This document shows positions 7,137 to 15,751 of a stretch of 64,000 bases of DNA, piece by piece. The translations under genes were made by a program, and so were the position numbers. The notes below the pieces were generated by a model. That model had not been told where the DNA came from and made no database searches. It worked only from the letters and a program-made list of their open reading frames with translations. Positions within the stretch are counted from its first letter, which is position 1. Every line of letters begins with the position of its first letter. Source of the DNA: Pseudomonas sp. P818 (GTDB lineage Bacteria; Pseudomonadota; Gammaproteobacteria; Pseudomonadales; Pseudomonadaceae); NCBI RefSeq assembly GCF_000418555.1, contig NZ_ATKM01000021.1, positions 1 through 64,000 of the forward strand, in the 5' to 3' direction.

Positions 7137-8420
7137 ATGCCGAACCGCGCCAGCAGGATCGACGTTTCACAACTGCAACTCGAACAGCTATGGCAGCGTT
7201 ATCAGCGGGTACGCGCTGCCACGGAACGGCTCTGCGAGCCGCTGGAACGCGAGGATTACGTGATCCAGAGCATGCCGGACGTCAGCCCGCCGAAATGGCA
7301 TCTGGCGCATGTGACCTGGTTCTTCGAGGCCTTCGTACTGCAGCCCTTCCTGCGCGCCTATCGTCCGCTGGATGAGCGTTACGACCATCTGTTCAATTCC
7401 TACTACAAGACCCACGGCACGCCCTTCGAGCGGGCGCGGCGGGGGTTGTTGTCGCGGCCGACGGTAAGCGAGGTGTACGCCTATCGCAGCCATGTCGATC
7501 TGGCCATGGAGCAGTTGCTCAACCGGATGGGCAGTGACCTCGACGACGAAGTGCTGCAGCGGGTCGAGCTCGGTCTGGAGCACGAGCAGCAGCATCAGGA
7601 GCTGCTGCTGATGGATATCAAGCACATCCTGGCGCAGAACCCGTTGCGCCCGGTCTATCGCCACGACCTCAAGCCGGGTGGAGCCGAGGCGAGCGAGCTG
7701 CGCTGGATCAACTTTCCCGCCGGCTTGCGCCATGTCGGCCATGCCGGCGAGGACTTCGCCTTCGACTGCGAGCGGCCGCGGCACCGCGTGTTCGTCGAGG
7801 CCTTTCAGCTTGCCAGCCGGCCGGTGAGTAATGGTGAGTACCTGGAGTTCATCCGCGATGGCGGTTACCGCAGCACGGCGCTGTGGCTGGCGGATGGCTG
7901 GGACCACATCCAGCGCGCCGGCTGGCAGGCGCCGCTGTACTGGCAACGCGAGGGCGACGACTGGCTGGAGCTGACCCTGGGTGGCCCGCGCGAGCTGGAT
8001 CTGGATGCACCGGTTTGTCACCTGAGCTACTTCGAGGCAGAGGCCTTCGCCACCTGGGCGCAGGCGCGCCTTCCGCGCGAAGAAGAGTGGGAAGTTGCCG
8101 CGCAGGACGAACCGCTGTGGGGCAACTTCGTCGAGAACGATCATCTGCAGCCGGTGGCCGCGGGCGCCGGTGATGGCCTGCAGCAGCTCTACGGCGACGT
8201 CTGGGAGTGGACCGCCAGCGCCTACCGGCCCTACCCCGGCTTTCGGCCGCTGGGCGGCAGCCTGGGTGAGTACAACGGCAAGTTCATGTCCGGGCAGATG
8301 GTGCTGCGTGGCGGTTGCTGCGCCACGCCGGAAGATCACGTGCGCCCCACCTACCGCAACTTCTTCTACCCCACGATGCGCTGGCAATTCTCCGGCCTGC
8401 GCCTGGCCAAGGAGCTCTGA
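7137..8420 (+). CDS. egtB: Ergothioneine biosynthesis protein EgtB (hercynine sulfoxide synthase type)
   Basis: A non-heme iron enzyme that oxidatively couples N-trimethylhistidine (hercynine) to a thiol in ergothioneine synthesis. The 427-residue product has the N-terminal DinB-like helical domain with iron-binding histidines (WHLAHVTWFFE and EHEQQHQELLL). A C-terminal formylglycine-generating-enzyme fold follows (GGSLGEYNGKFM, MVLRGGCCATP, RPTYRNFFYP, FSGLRLAKE). ATG 7137 has AAAGGA 8 bases upstream; ATG 7128 overlaps that site and is less likely. The frame is open far upstream into the tRNA repeat, but that is not coding. It is followed after 2 bases by egtD, so the two form an operon. No egtA, egtC or egtE lies in the window. 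Confidence 0.93.
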   Translation: MPNRASRIDVSQLQLEQLWQRYQRVRAATERLCEPLEREDYVIQSMPDVSPPKWHLAHVTWFFEAFVLQPFLRAYRPLDERYDHLFNSYYKTHGTPFERARRGLLSRPTVSEVYAYRSHVDLAMEQLLNRMGSDLDDEVLQRVELGLEHEQQHQELLLMDIKHILAQNPLRPVYRHDLKPGGAEASELRWINFPAGLRHVGHAGEDFAFDCERPRHRVFVEAFQLASRPVSNGEYLEFIRDGGYRSTALWLADGWDHIQRAGWQAPLYWQREGDDWLELTLGGPRELDLDAPVCHLSYFEAEAFATWAQARLPREEEWEVAAQDEPLWGNFVENDHLQPVAAGAGDGLQQLYGDVWEWTASAYRPYPGFRPLGGSLGEYNGKFMSGQMVLRGGCCATPEDHVRPTYRNFFYPTMRWQFSGLRLAKEL

Positions 8421-8422
8421 GC

Positions 8423-9385
8423 ATGGCATTGGCAATCCGTACCCACGAACAATCCCTGAGCGCGGAACAGGAGTCGCTACGCGACGAGGCACTGCGCGGC
8501 TTTGCAGCCCAGCCGAAGGCGATGTCGCCGAAGTTCTTCTACGATCACCGAGGCTCACAGCTGTTCGAGCTGATCTGCCAGCAGCCGGAGTACTACCCGA
8601 CGCGCACCGAGGAAACCATCCTGCGCCTGGCAGCGAACGATATCGCCACGCTTGCCGGGCGCAACGCCAGCCTGGTGGAGCTGGGCAGCGGTGCCAGCCG
8701 CAAGATTCGCCTGCTGCTCGAAGCCCTGCGCCCAACGCGTTACCTGGGCATCGATATCTCGCGTGAGTTTCTGGATATCTGCACCCGTCGCCTGGCCGCC
8801 GATTACCGCTGGCTCGACGTGCACGCGCTGTGCGCCGACTTCAGCCAGCCGCTGAAATTGCCCGCCGAGGCGTTGGGGCAGCGGCCGCTGGCGTTCTTCC
8901 CCGGCTCCAGCATCGGCAATTTCGACCCGATTGAGGCCCGCGCCTTTTTGCGCAACCTGCATCGGGCCCTGCCGGCTGGCAGTGGCTTGCTGATCGGCGT
9001 GGACCTGGTCAAGGACCGCCAGGTGCTGGAGCGCGCCTACAACGACCAGGCCGGGGTGACCGCGCTGTTCAACCTCAACCTGCTCGAGCGCATCCGCAAC
9101 GAGCTGGACAGCGACATCGACCCGCGCCGCTTCGAGCACCGGGCCTTTTTCAACGAGGCCGAGTCGCGCATCGAGATGCATCTGGTCAGCCGTCAGGCGC
9201 AGCGGGTGCGCATCGAAAATCGCGTGTTCGACTTCGCGGCCGGCGAAACCCTGCACACGGAGAATTCCTACAAGTACACGCCGAGCGGCTTTCGTGAGCT
9301 GGCAGGCGAATGCGGCTTCGCCTCGGTCGCCATGTGGCGCGATCCGGCGCAGCTGTTCAGCGTGCATTTTTTGCGGCGGGAATGA
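8423..9385 (+). CDS. egtD: L-histidine N-alpha-methyltransferase EgtD
   Basis: An S-adenosylmethionine-dependent enzyme that trimethylates the histidine amino group to hercynine, the first step of ergothioneine synthesis. The 320-residue length is normal for the family. It shows the SAM-binding GSGASRKIRLLLEAL, the conserved FFPGSSIGNFDP and the C-terminal TENSYKYTP substrate region. The ATG is 2 bases after the egtB stop, with a GGAG site inside the egtB end. Function is clear from sequence and from pairing with egtB. Confidence 0.94.
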   Translation: MALAIRTHEQSLSAEQESLRDEALRGFAAQPKAMSPKFFYDHRGSQLFELICQQPEYYPTRTEETILRLAANDIATLAGRNASLVELGSGASRKIRLLLEALRPTRYLGIDISREFLDICTRRLAADYRWLDVHALCADFSQPLKLPAEALGQRPLAFFPGSSIGNFDPIEARAFLRNLHRALPAGSGLLIGVDLVKDRQVLERAYNDQAGVTALFNLNLLERIRNELDSDIDPRRFEHRAFFNEAESRIEMHLVSRQAQRVRIENRVFDFAAGETLHTENSYKYTPSGFRELAGECGFASVAMWRDPAQLFSVHFLRRE

Positions 9386-9390
9386 GGAGC

Positions 9391-9461
9391 GTAGGAGCGA
9401 ATTTATTCGCGATCTTGTTTGGGTACGGCGTCGACCCTATCGCGAATGAATTCGCTCCTAC
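9391..9461. repeat. REP-type inverted repeat after egtD
   Basis: Arms GTAGGAGCGAAT and ATTCGCTCCTAC flank a loop of about 45 bases, with further pairing (TCGCGAT / ATCGCGA) inside. This is the common Pseudomonas intergenic hairpin. It lies between two convergent genes and may work as a transcript end. Confidence 0.75.
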
Positions 9462-9494
9462 AGAAGGGCACCTTGGCTTCGTTGCTTGTGGGCC

Positions 9495-9653
9495 TCAGCG
9501 CTTGGCGATGATGTACACCGCGTGGACGATGCCGGGGATGTAGCCCAGCAGAGTGAGCAGGATGTTCAGCCAGAACGCGCCGCCAAACCCCACCTGAAGA
9601 AACACGCCCAGCGGCGGCAGCAGGATGGCGACGAGGATGCGGATAAGATCCAT
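9495..9653 (-). CDS. Pmp3/YqaE family small membrane protein
   Basis: A 52-residue proteolipid: MDLIRILVAILLPPLGVFLQ is the signature first helix with the PPLGV motif, and a second membrane helix follows (FWLNILLTLLGYIPGIVHAVYII). Such proteins sit in the inner membrane and are linked to salt or membrane-potential stress. ATG 9653 has AAGGAG at the right distance; the in-frame upstream ATG does not. Monocistronic, convergent with egtD. Confidence 0.9.
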   Translation of the reverse strand: MDLIRILVAILLPPLGVFLQVGFGGAFWLNILLTLLGYIPGIVHAVYIIAKR

Positions 9654-9811
9654 GTGGTACTCCTTTACGTTCCATAACAGGTACTGCAACAGACACGGGC
9701 GGATGCCTTGCAGTTCATATCGGCTCCATGACGCCGAGCCGATAGCGAGAACCAGAGACTGGCAACAATGTGGATATGGCCGTAGTCTGGGGCCACGAGG
9801 GAAGCGCCCAC

Positions 9812-10447
9812 ATGCCCGAACAATCCCGACAAGAACGCATCATAGTGGCCGACGATCATCCGGTTTTCCGCGATGGTCTGTGTCGTATCGCCCAGCGCGT
9901 CTTTCCCCAGGCGTGCATCCTCGAAGCCGGAGACATGGACGAAGTGCTGAACCTGGCACAAGGCGGCGCTGCACCCGGTCTGTTCATGCTCGATCTGCTC
10001 TTTCCCGGGCAATCGCCGCAGGCCATCAGCGCGCTGCGTCAGGCGTTTCAGTGCAGCTCGATCGTGATCGTATCGATGGTCGACAACCGCGAGCTGATCG
10101 ATGAGGTGATGAATGCCGGCGCGGACGGCTTCATCGGCAAGGCGACGCCGCCTGATGAAATCGCTGCTGCGCTATTGGCCGTGCGCGCCGGAGAGTTCGT
10201 CCTGACCCTGGGCCCCGCCGGCGTACCGGCCTTCGCCGAAGACCGCCACTTGCTGGAACAGCTGACACCGCGGCAGCAGGAGGTGCTGCGGCTGGTGGTG
10301 CGCGGCCTGTCGAACAAGGAAATCGCCCGCGAACTGGCGATCTCGCCCTTTACCGCACGCATCCATGTTTCGTCGCTGCTGCGTACGCTGGACGTCAGTA
10401 CCCGCGCAGCAGCTGCCGCCAAGGGCGCCAAGGCCGGGCTGGTTTGA
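9812..10447 (+). CDS. NarL/FixJ-family response regulator with LuxR helix-turn-helix
   Basis: The 211-residue protein has a receiver domain (IIVADDHPVFRDG, phosphoacceptor in LFMLDLLFPG, K in GFIGKATPPDEI). A LuxR-type DNA-binding domain follows (LTPRQQEVLRLVVRGLSNKEIARELAISPFTARIHVSSLLRTLDV). ATG 9812 is chosen because the fold starts soon after and GAGGG lies upstream. The 3' end directly abuts the end of the convergent hybrid sensor kinase, which is its probable partner. The regulated genes are unknown. Confidence 0.9.
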   Translation: MPEQSRQERIIVADDHPVFRDGLCRIAQRVFPQACILEAGDMDEVLNLAQGGAAPGLFMLDLLFPGQSPQAISALRQAFQCSSIVIVSMVDNRELIDEVMNAGADGFIGKATPPDEIAAALLAVRAGEFVLTLGPAGVPAFAEDRHLLEQLTPRQQEVLRLVVRGLSNKEIARELAISPFTARIHVSSLLRTLDVSTRAAAAAKGAKAGLV

Positions 10448-12076
10448 TCAGCACGCGGCCTTGAGCTTCAGCGCCACCAGCAGCGAGCGCAGCTCGGCGG
10501 GCTGCACCGGCTTCGACAGGATTGGAATATCGCTGTCGTCCACCTGCTCCTGCACACGACGTACGTCGTGACCTGTCATGATGATCGCCGGTACCTTGCG
10601 CCCGGCGCAGCGCCGCAGGTGCTGGATGCAGTCGGCGCCCGAGGCCTCGGTGCCGAGGTCGAAGTCCGTCACCACCAGATCGAACGGCGTCGACGCATCG
10701 GGCAAGGTGCTGAAGGTGGCGACTTCGCAGCCCCATTTCTTCAACAGGGAGGCGGTGGCCAGCAGTACGTTGCGGTCATCCTCGATCAGGCACACGCGCA
10801 AACCTTCGAGCATGCGCGGCGACTGCAGGCTGCCGGGCCTGGTAGCCGGCATCTCGCTTGGCGCCATCACCACTTGCAGACCTTCGATTACCGCTCGGGT
10901 GCCCTGCCCCTCCACGGAGTGGATGGCGACCTGCATGTCCATCAGCGCGCCCAGGCGCCTGACGATGGCCAGGCCCAAGCCAAGGCCCTCGACATCACTG
11001 TCGCGTGCCTGACGTACGCGGTAGAACTCCTCGAAGACGCTATCGAGGTGCCCGGCGGCAATGCCCCGGCCCCTGTCGTAAAGCTCGATGACGATGGCCG
11101 AACCTCGACGCCGACAGGCGATCAGCAGCGGTTTGCCGGGGGCATACTTGAGGGCATTGGAAAGCAGGTTCTGCAGCATGGTGGTGAGCAACACCGGGTC
11201 GGCATGCACGTAAATCAGCGGGCAGCGCAGGCGTATCTCGACCCCGGCCCAGCGCGCTGCCTCGGCATTCTGCTGGATGAGGTCCTCAAGCAGGCGGCGC
11301 AACGCAAGCGGTTGCAGCTGCGGCACGACCTTGCCGCTGTCGAGCGAGTAGATGTCGAGAATGGTGCGGAACAGCCGCGCGACGCTGTGCAGCGATTGGT
11401 CGATGTTCTCCACCAGGCGCCGCTGCTCGGAATCCAGGCTGCTGTCGCGCAGGCAGGCGGTGAACAGGCTGATGGAGTGGATGGGCTGGCGCAGGTCATG
11501 GCTGGCCTGGGCAAGAAACTGCGACTTGGCGCGAATGGCCGCCTGCTCGGCCTCCGCCGCCTGGCGCGAGCGCCTGAGCAAGGCGTGCATGTAGGCCGGC
11601 GCCAGCAGAGTGGTGAGCAGCAGGGTGACGATCAGATAGGGCTGCGACTGCCAGTAAGCCGATGTGCTGGCGGTGACCGTCAGCGACAGCAGCGCCATGA
11701 CCGTCGCCAGCAGCAGGTAACCGGAGCCGTAACGCAGGCCGTAGCCGATGGTGACCCAGATCAGAATCGCGTAGACCGGCAGCATGGCCATGCCGCCGTT
11801 GGCCAGCGCCACAGTGATGCCGCTGTAGTCGGTGAGCATGGTGAACAGACGCCGCACCCGGTAGTGCCCCGGACGGCGGCGGATATCCGACCAGATCAAG
11901 GTGGCCACGACGCAGAACAGGCCTTGTAGCAGGAAGATCTTCCACACCAGCGCGGGGTCGATCAGGGAAAAGTGATCGAGCGCGGCGGTGTAGCAGCCCG
12001 CGACGGCCACGAAGATCAAGCGCACCCCGGCCTGGGCGCGTTCGGTGTCATAGGCGGCGGTAACCTTCCTGGCCAT
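10448..12076 (-). CDS. Membrane-bound hybrid sensor histidine kinase with C-terminal receiver
   Basis: The 542-residue inner-membrane kinase has about five hydrophobic segments in residues 17-165 and no large periplasmic loop. The H-box SHDLRQPIHS has its phosphoacceptor at His193. N-box (LLSNALKYAP) and G-boxes (DRGRGI, GLGLGLAIVRRL) follow, then a receiver domain (VCLIEDDRNV, Asp in LVVTDFDLG, K in ILSKPVQ). ATG 12076 has AGGGAG 6 bases upstream. It ends tail-to-tail with the LuxR-type regulator at 9812, the likely partner. The signal is unknown. Confidence 0.9.
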   Translation of the reverse strand: MARKVTAAYDTERAQAGVRLIFVAVAGCYTAALDHFSLIDPALVWKIFLLQGLFCVVATLIWSDIRRRPGHYRVRRLFTMLTDYSGITVALANGGMAMLPVYAILIWVTIGYGLRYGSGYLLLATVMALLSLTVTASTSAYWQSQPYLIVTLLLTTLLAPAYMHALLRRSRQAAEAEQAAIRAKSQFLAQASHDLRQPIHSISLFTACLRDSSLDSEQRRLVENIDQSLHSVARLFRTILDIYSLDSGKVVPQLQPLALRRLLEDLIQQNAEAARWAGVEIRLRCPLIYVHADPVLLTTMLQNLLSNALKYAPGKPLLIACRRRGSAIVIELYDRGRGIAAGHLDSVFEEFYRVRQARDSDVEGLGLGLAIVRRLGALMDMQVAIHSVEGQGTRAVIEGLQVVMAPSEMPATRPGSLQSPRMLEGLRVCLIEDDRNVLLATASLLKKWGCEVATFSTLPDASTPFDLVVTDFDLGTEASGADCIQHLRRCAGRKVPAIIMTGHDVRRVQEQVDDSDIPILSKPVQPAELRSLLVALKLKAAC

Positions 12077-12267
12077 GGCGACTCCCTGCTGACCGCTCGA
12101 GTTGTTTGCCTGCACCTTAGGACTTAGTTGGCGGCCAGTGCAAGGCACCATTTGGCAGGCGTTTCGACATCAGTACACCCGTACTATTTCGCGGCAGCCG
12201 ACCTCGTTCCTAGAATCCGAGCAACGCCTTGGCACTGGGTCGAGGCCCGGTCATTGAAGGGAATGTC

Positions 12268-12645
12268 ATGATGGATGTGAAGGGAAAAAGCCTCGCGCTC
12301 GTTCTGAGTACCGCTGCACTGGCGTCATTGAGCGGATGCCTGGCGCAGAACACGCAAACCCAGGGACTGCAGAACACCCAGCTGGCCAACGACCCGTGCG
12401 CCCCGACCGCGACCAGCAGCCTGATCGCCACTGGCCGCAGCTTGCTGGATATGGCCAATACCGTGCTGGAGACGCAGCACAGCCTCAACGGCAACTCCGC
12501 CACCTATGCACAGCGCATGCAGGTCGCGGAGAACGCGCAAAAAGTCAATCAGGGCCAAAACGTGCTGAACAACGTCGAGAGCCTGGCCGCTGCCGGTCAG
12601 CAGCCTTGCGTACCCGCCACGGCCCCGGCCAGCGCGGCACGCTGA
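12268..12645 (+). CDS. Small lipoprotein of unknown function
   Basis: The 125-residue product has a lipoprotein signal sequence with lipobox LSGC (lipidation Cys near residue 24), so it should be anchored to a membrane facing the periplasm. The mature part is Gln/Asn/Ala-rich and probably helical, with a Cys pair (DPCAPT near the start, QPCVPA near the end) that could form a disulfide. ATG 12268 has GAAGGGA upstream; ATG 12271 is the alternative. I do not recognise the family. Confidence 0.75.
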   Translation: MMDVKGKSLALVLSTAALASLSGCLAQNTQTQGLQNTQLANDPCAPTATSSLIATGRSLLDMANTVLETQHSLNGNSATYAQRMQVAENAQKVNQGQNVLNNVESLAAAGQQPCVPATAPASAAR

Positions 12646-12653
12646 AACGGCGC

Positions 12654-13751
12654 TCAGAGCCGAACGTCGAACTTGTCCAGCAGCAGCTCGGCCGGCAGGT
12701 CGGCGCTGACCAGCTGATTGCGCCCGCGCTGCTTGCCGCTGTACAGGCGGCGATCGGCAGTGCGGTACAGCTCGGCAGCGCTGCGACCATCTTGCGGCCA
12801 GGCCGCCAGGCCGAAGGTGGCGGACAGTGCGATCTGCGCACCGTCGTATTCCAGCGGTTGCTCGGCGATCTGCTTACGCAAGGTTTCCACCAGAGGGTCG
12901 GCGCCAGCGCTGTCGGTGTGGCGTAGCAGCAGGCCGAACTCCTCGCCGCCCAGGCGCCCGAGAAAGTCGGTCACGCGCAGCCGCTGCTGCAGTATCTGGC
13001 AGATGTGCTGCAGCGCCATGTCACCGGCCTCGTGCCCCCACTGATCGTTGACCTGCTTGAAGTGGTCGACATCGAGCAGCACCAGCACCAGATGCCCACT
13101 GCTACGCTCGGCCTCCTGGATGCTGCGCTGCAGGGCATGCTGGAAGCTGCCACGGCTGGCCACGCCGGTCAGCGAGTCGGTCTGCGCCAGGCGTTCCAGC
13201 TCCTCGTAGGCCTGCATGCGCAAGCCATCGTAGATATGCACGAAGACCAGGATCAGCACACCGCACAGGGCTGCGTTGCCGATATCGATCAGGCCATGTG
13301 TGTCCAGGTTCGGGTGGTTGTCGGCGAAGTACAGCAAAAGCCCGGCGAGCATGAACGGGGCTGTGAGCAGAAAGGCGCGGCGCTTGCCCAGCAGCAGGTA
13401 GGCGAGCAGCGGGATCATGTACAGCCAGACGAAGGCCGCCGAGGAAGCATCCGGCATGACGATGATGTAGAGGATGAAGCAGAAGGTCGGCAGCAGGTAC
13501 AGGTAGATCCACAGGTACAGGTGCTTGGCGCGCTCGATGCGCCAGGCACCGAACAGCAGCAAGCTGGTGAACAGCACTTCAATGATGGCGAAGGGGTAGT
13601 TGCCGGCCAGCGTCTGCAGGATGGAAAAGCCGCCCAGGGTCAAGCCGGTGGCGAGCAGGATGGTGCGCATCAGCATGCGCTTGCCCGACTCGCGCAACCC
13701 TTCGCAGTGCCCCGCTACGTCCTTGTGATCGTTATGGTTGCCGTCACTCAT
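12654..13751 (-). CDS. Membrane-bound diguanylate cyclase (GGDEF)
   Basis: Makes cyclic di-GMP from two GTP. The 365-residue protein has about six membrane helices in residues 28-190 (7TM- or MASE-like). A C-terminal GGDEF domain follows, with DSLTGVASRGSF and the active-site loop GRLGGEEFG (GGEEF variant, expected active). No RxxD inhibitory site is obvious just before it. ATG 13751 (MSDGNHNDHKD) is chosen; the frame stays open much further upstream but runs antisense-like through the permease gene. An internal start at MLMRTILL is possible. Confidence 0.88.
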   Translation of the reverse strand: MSDGNHNDHKDVAGHCEGLRESGKRMLMRTILLATGLTLGGFSILQTLAGNYPFAIIEVLFTSLLLFGAWRIERAKHLYLWIYLYLLPTFCFILYIIVMPDASSAAFVWLYMIPLLAYLLLGKRRAFLLTAPFMLAGLLLYFADNHPNLDTHGLIDIGNAALCGVLILVFVHIYDGLRMQAYEELERLAQTDSLTGVASRGSFQHALQRSIQEAERSSGHLVLVLLDVDHFKQVNDQWGHEAGDMALQHICQILQQRLRVTDFLGRLGGEEFGLLLRHTDSAGADPLVETLRKQIAEQPLEYDGAQIALSATFGLAAWPQDGRSAAELYRTADRRLYSGKQRGRNQLVSADLPAELLLDKFDVRL

Positions 13752-13834
13752 TCTGGTGCCCAGCGCTGCCGCCCTCAGCGGTGCGCAGCCCCCCGCTGCG
13801 CACCATCTGGCAACTATAGACGTCCCCGCCGGTT

Positions 13835-15130
13835 TTACACCGCGTAGCCCATTACCCGCGGCAGCCACAGCGCGATCCCGGGGAAGACCGCTACCAGCAG
13901 CAGGGCGCTGGACATCACCACTACGAACAGCGCCGCCCAGCCGACGGTCTGCTCCAGGCGTATCCTGGCCACTTCCGCCGTGACCATCAGGTTGATCGCC
14001 ACCGGTGGGGTGAACTGGCCGATGGCGATGTTCATCGCCAGCAGGATGCCGAACCACACCGGGTTCCAGCCGAAGTGCTGCATCACCGGAATCAGGATCG
14101 GCATCAGGATCAGGTAGATGGAAATGGCATCGAGCAGCATGCCGGCCAGCAGCACGGCGACCATCACCAGCGCCAGCAGCACCCAGCCGTTGTCCGACAG
14201 CGAGATCAGCCATTCGGCCAGATGGCGGAAGGTGCCGAGCATGGTGCCGGCCCAGGCGAAGATGCCGGCCAGGGCGATGATCAGCATGACCACGCCGGAG
14301 ATCACCCCGGCCTCGCCGCACAGGCGCCAGAGGCTGCGCCAGTTCAGCTCGCGGGTGACGAACAGGCCGATCAGCACGCCGTAGGTTACGCCCACCACGG
14401 CTGCTTCCGTCGGCGTGAACAGGCCGCTGCGCAGGCCGCCGAGAATCAGCACCGGGGCGAACAGCGCCGGCAGCGCCTGCCTGAAGCTCGCGCCCAGCGG
14501 CGGACGCTCGCCCTGCTCCGGGGATTCCCAGCCATAGCGACGCGACAGCAGCCAGGCCGGCAGCAACAGCACCAGACCGGCCAGGATGCCGGGAAACAGA
14601 CCGGCGGCGAACAGCGCACGCAGATCCACACCCGGCACCACGATGGAGTAGAGAATCAGCGCGATCGACGGCGGAATCAGGATGGCGGTGGAAGCCGAGG
14701 CGGCGATCAGCGTGGCCGAGAACGGCTTGGGATAGCCCGCCTTGGTCATGCTCGGCAGCATCACCATGGCCACGGCAGCAGCGTCGGCAGGACCGGAGCC
14801 GCTCATGCCGCCCATGATCAGGCACACCAGCACGGCGACGACGGCCAGGCCGCCATGACGCGGACCAATCAGCGCCTGGGCGAAGCGCACCAGGCGCAGC
14901 GCCACACCAGCCTTCTCGAACACCAGGCCGGTGAGGATGAACAGCGGAATGGCGATCAGCGGGTACTTGGCCACGCCGTTGTAGGTGTTGGTGCCGAGGG
15001 TGGCGAGCATGTCCGGCGACAGGCCGGCGATGATGCCGATGGCCCCGGACAGGCCAAGGGCGAAGGCCACCGGCACACCCAGCGCCAGCAGCACGATGAA
15101 GCTGAGGATCAGCCAGAGATCAGGGCTCAT
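13835..15130 (-). CDS. dctM: TRAP transporter large permease subunit, DctM family
   Basis: The large membrane subunit of a tripartite ATP-independent periplasmic transporter, driven by an ion gradient. The 431 residues contain about 12 hydrophobic segments and family motifs (ALGVPVAFALGLSG at the start, MGGMSGSGPADAAAVAMVMLP, IPPSIALILYS). Its ATG overlaps the end of the small permease gene by 11 bp. Last gene of dctP-dctQ-dctM. The substrate cannot be read from the permease; organic acids are typical. Confidence 0.92.
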   Translation of the reverse strand: MSPDLWLILSFIVLLALGVPVAFALGLSGAIGIIAGLSPDMLATLGTNTYNGVAKYPLIAIPLFILTGLVFEKAGVALRLVRFAQALIGPRHGGLAVVAVLVCLIMGGMSGSGPADAAAVAMVMLPSMTKAGYPKPFSATLIAASASTAILIPPSIALILYSIVVPGVDLRALFAAGLFPGILAGLVLLLPAWLLSRRYGWESPEQGERPPLGASFRQALPALFAPVLILGGLRSGLFTPTEAAVVGVTYGVLIGLFVTRELNWRSLWRLCGEAGVISGVVMLIIALAGIFAWAGTMLGTFRHLAEWLISLSDNGWVLLALVMVAVLLAGMLLDAISIYLILMPILIPVMQHFGWNPVWFGILLAMNIAIGQFTPPVAINLMVTAEVARIRLEQTVGWAALFVVVMSSALLLVAVFPGIALWLPRVMGYAV

Positions 15131-15596
15131 CGCTGATCCTCCCGCGCAGGCGGTCGAGAGTCATCTGGGTCAGGCGCACGAACACCAGCAGCGCCAGGAT
15201 CGGCAGCCAGATCACGTACCACCAGTTGGGCAGGCCCAGACCGGGCGACTCGGAATCCCACTGGAACTCCTCCCAGGCGAACTGGCCACCGAACCAGCAC
15301 ACCAGGGCCAGCACCAGCACGCCGGCCAGCCACTGCAACAGGATCAGCGGCGTGCGCAGGCGCGGGAACAGGCGCTCGAGCAGGCCGATCCGAATGTGCC
15401 GGTTGCTGCGCATGGCCACCGAGGCACCGGCGAAGGTGAGGATGACCAGCAGGAACACCGAGATTTCCTCGGTGAAGGCAAAGGATGCATCGGTGAAATA
15501 ACGCACCACCACGTTGGCCAGGCTGATCAGGCTGATGATCACCAGCGCCAGGGTGGCGAGCACGCGCTCCAGCGGCGCGTCGACTTGCTTGCTCAT
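15120..15596 (-). CDS. dctQ: TRAP transporter small permease subunit, DctQ family
   Basis: The 158-residue membrane protein has four hydrophobic helices and the usual DctQ layout (SLANVVVRYF, FTEEISVFLLVILTFAGASVAMR, RHIRIGLL). It pairs with DctM, whose start it overlaps. A 155-bp gap separates it from dctP and holds short inverted repeats of the CCCCTCTCCCATGAATGGGAGAGGGG kind (about 15659-15684) that may attenuate transcription between the binding protein and the permeases. Confidence 0.9.
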   Translation of the reverse strand: MSKQVDAPLERVLATLALVIISLISLANVVVRYFTDASFAFTEEISVFLLVILTFAGASVAMRSNRHIRIGLLERLFPRLRTPLILLQWLAGVLVLALVCWFGGQFAWEEFQWDSESPGLGLPNWWYVIWLPILALLVFVRLTQMTLDRLRGRISDEP

Positions 15597-15751
15597 AGGG
15601 ACCTCGAATGACCGGGCAATACCATCGAGCGGTGACGCCCCCTGCCCTCTCCCCCGACCCCTCTCCCATGAATGGGAGAGGGGAGCAGAGCGGGCTGCGG
15701 GACATCCACCACTACGCCCCGTAGTGTGGGCTTGCGGTCAGATGAAACGAA

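Noticed and set aside
13752..14825. Long upstream extension of the diguanylate cyclase frame
   Set aside because: It is a second frame of the dctM gene on the same strand; the GGDEF protein starts at 13751.
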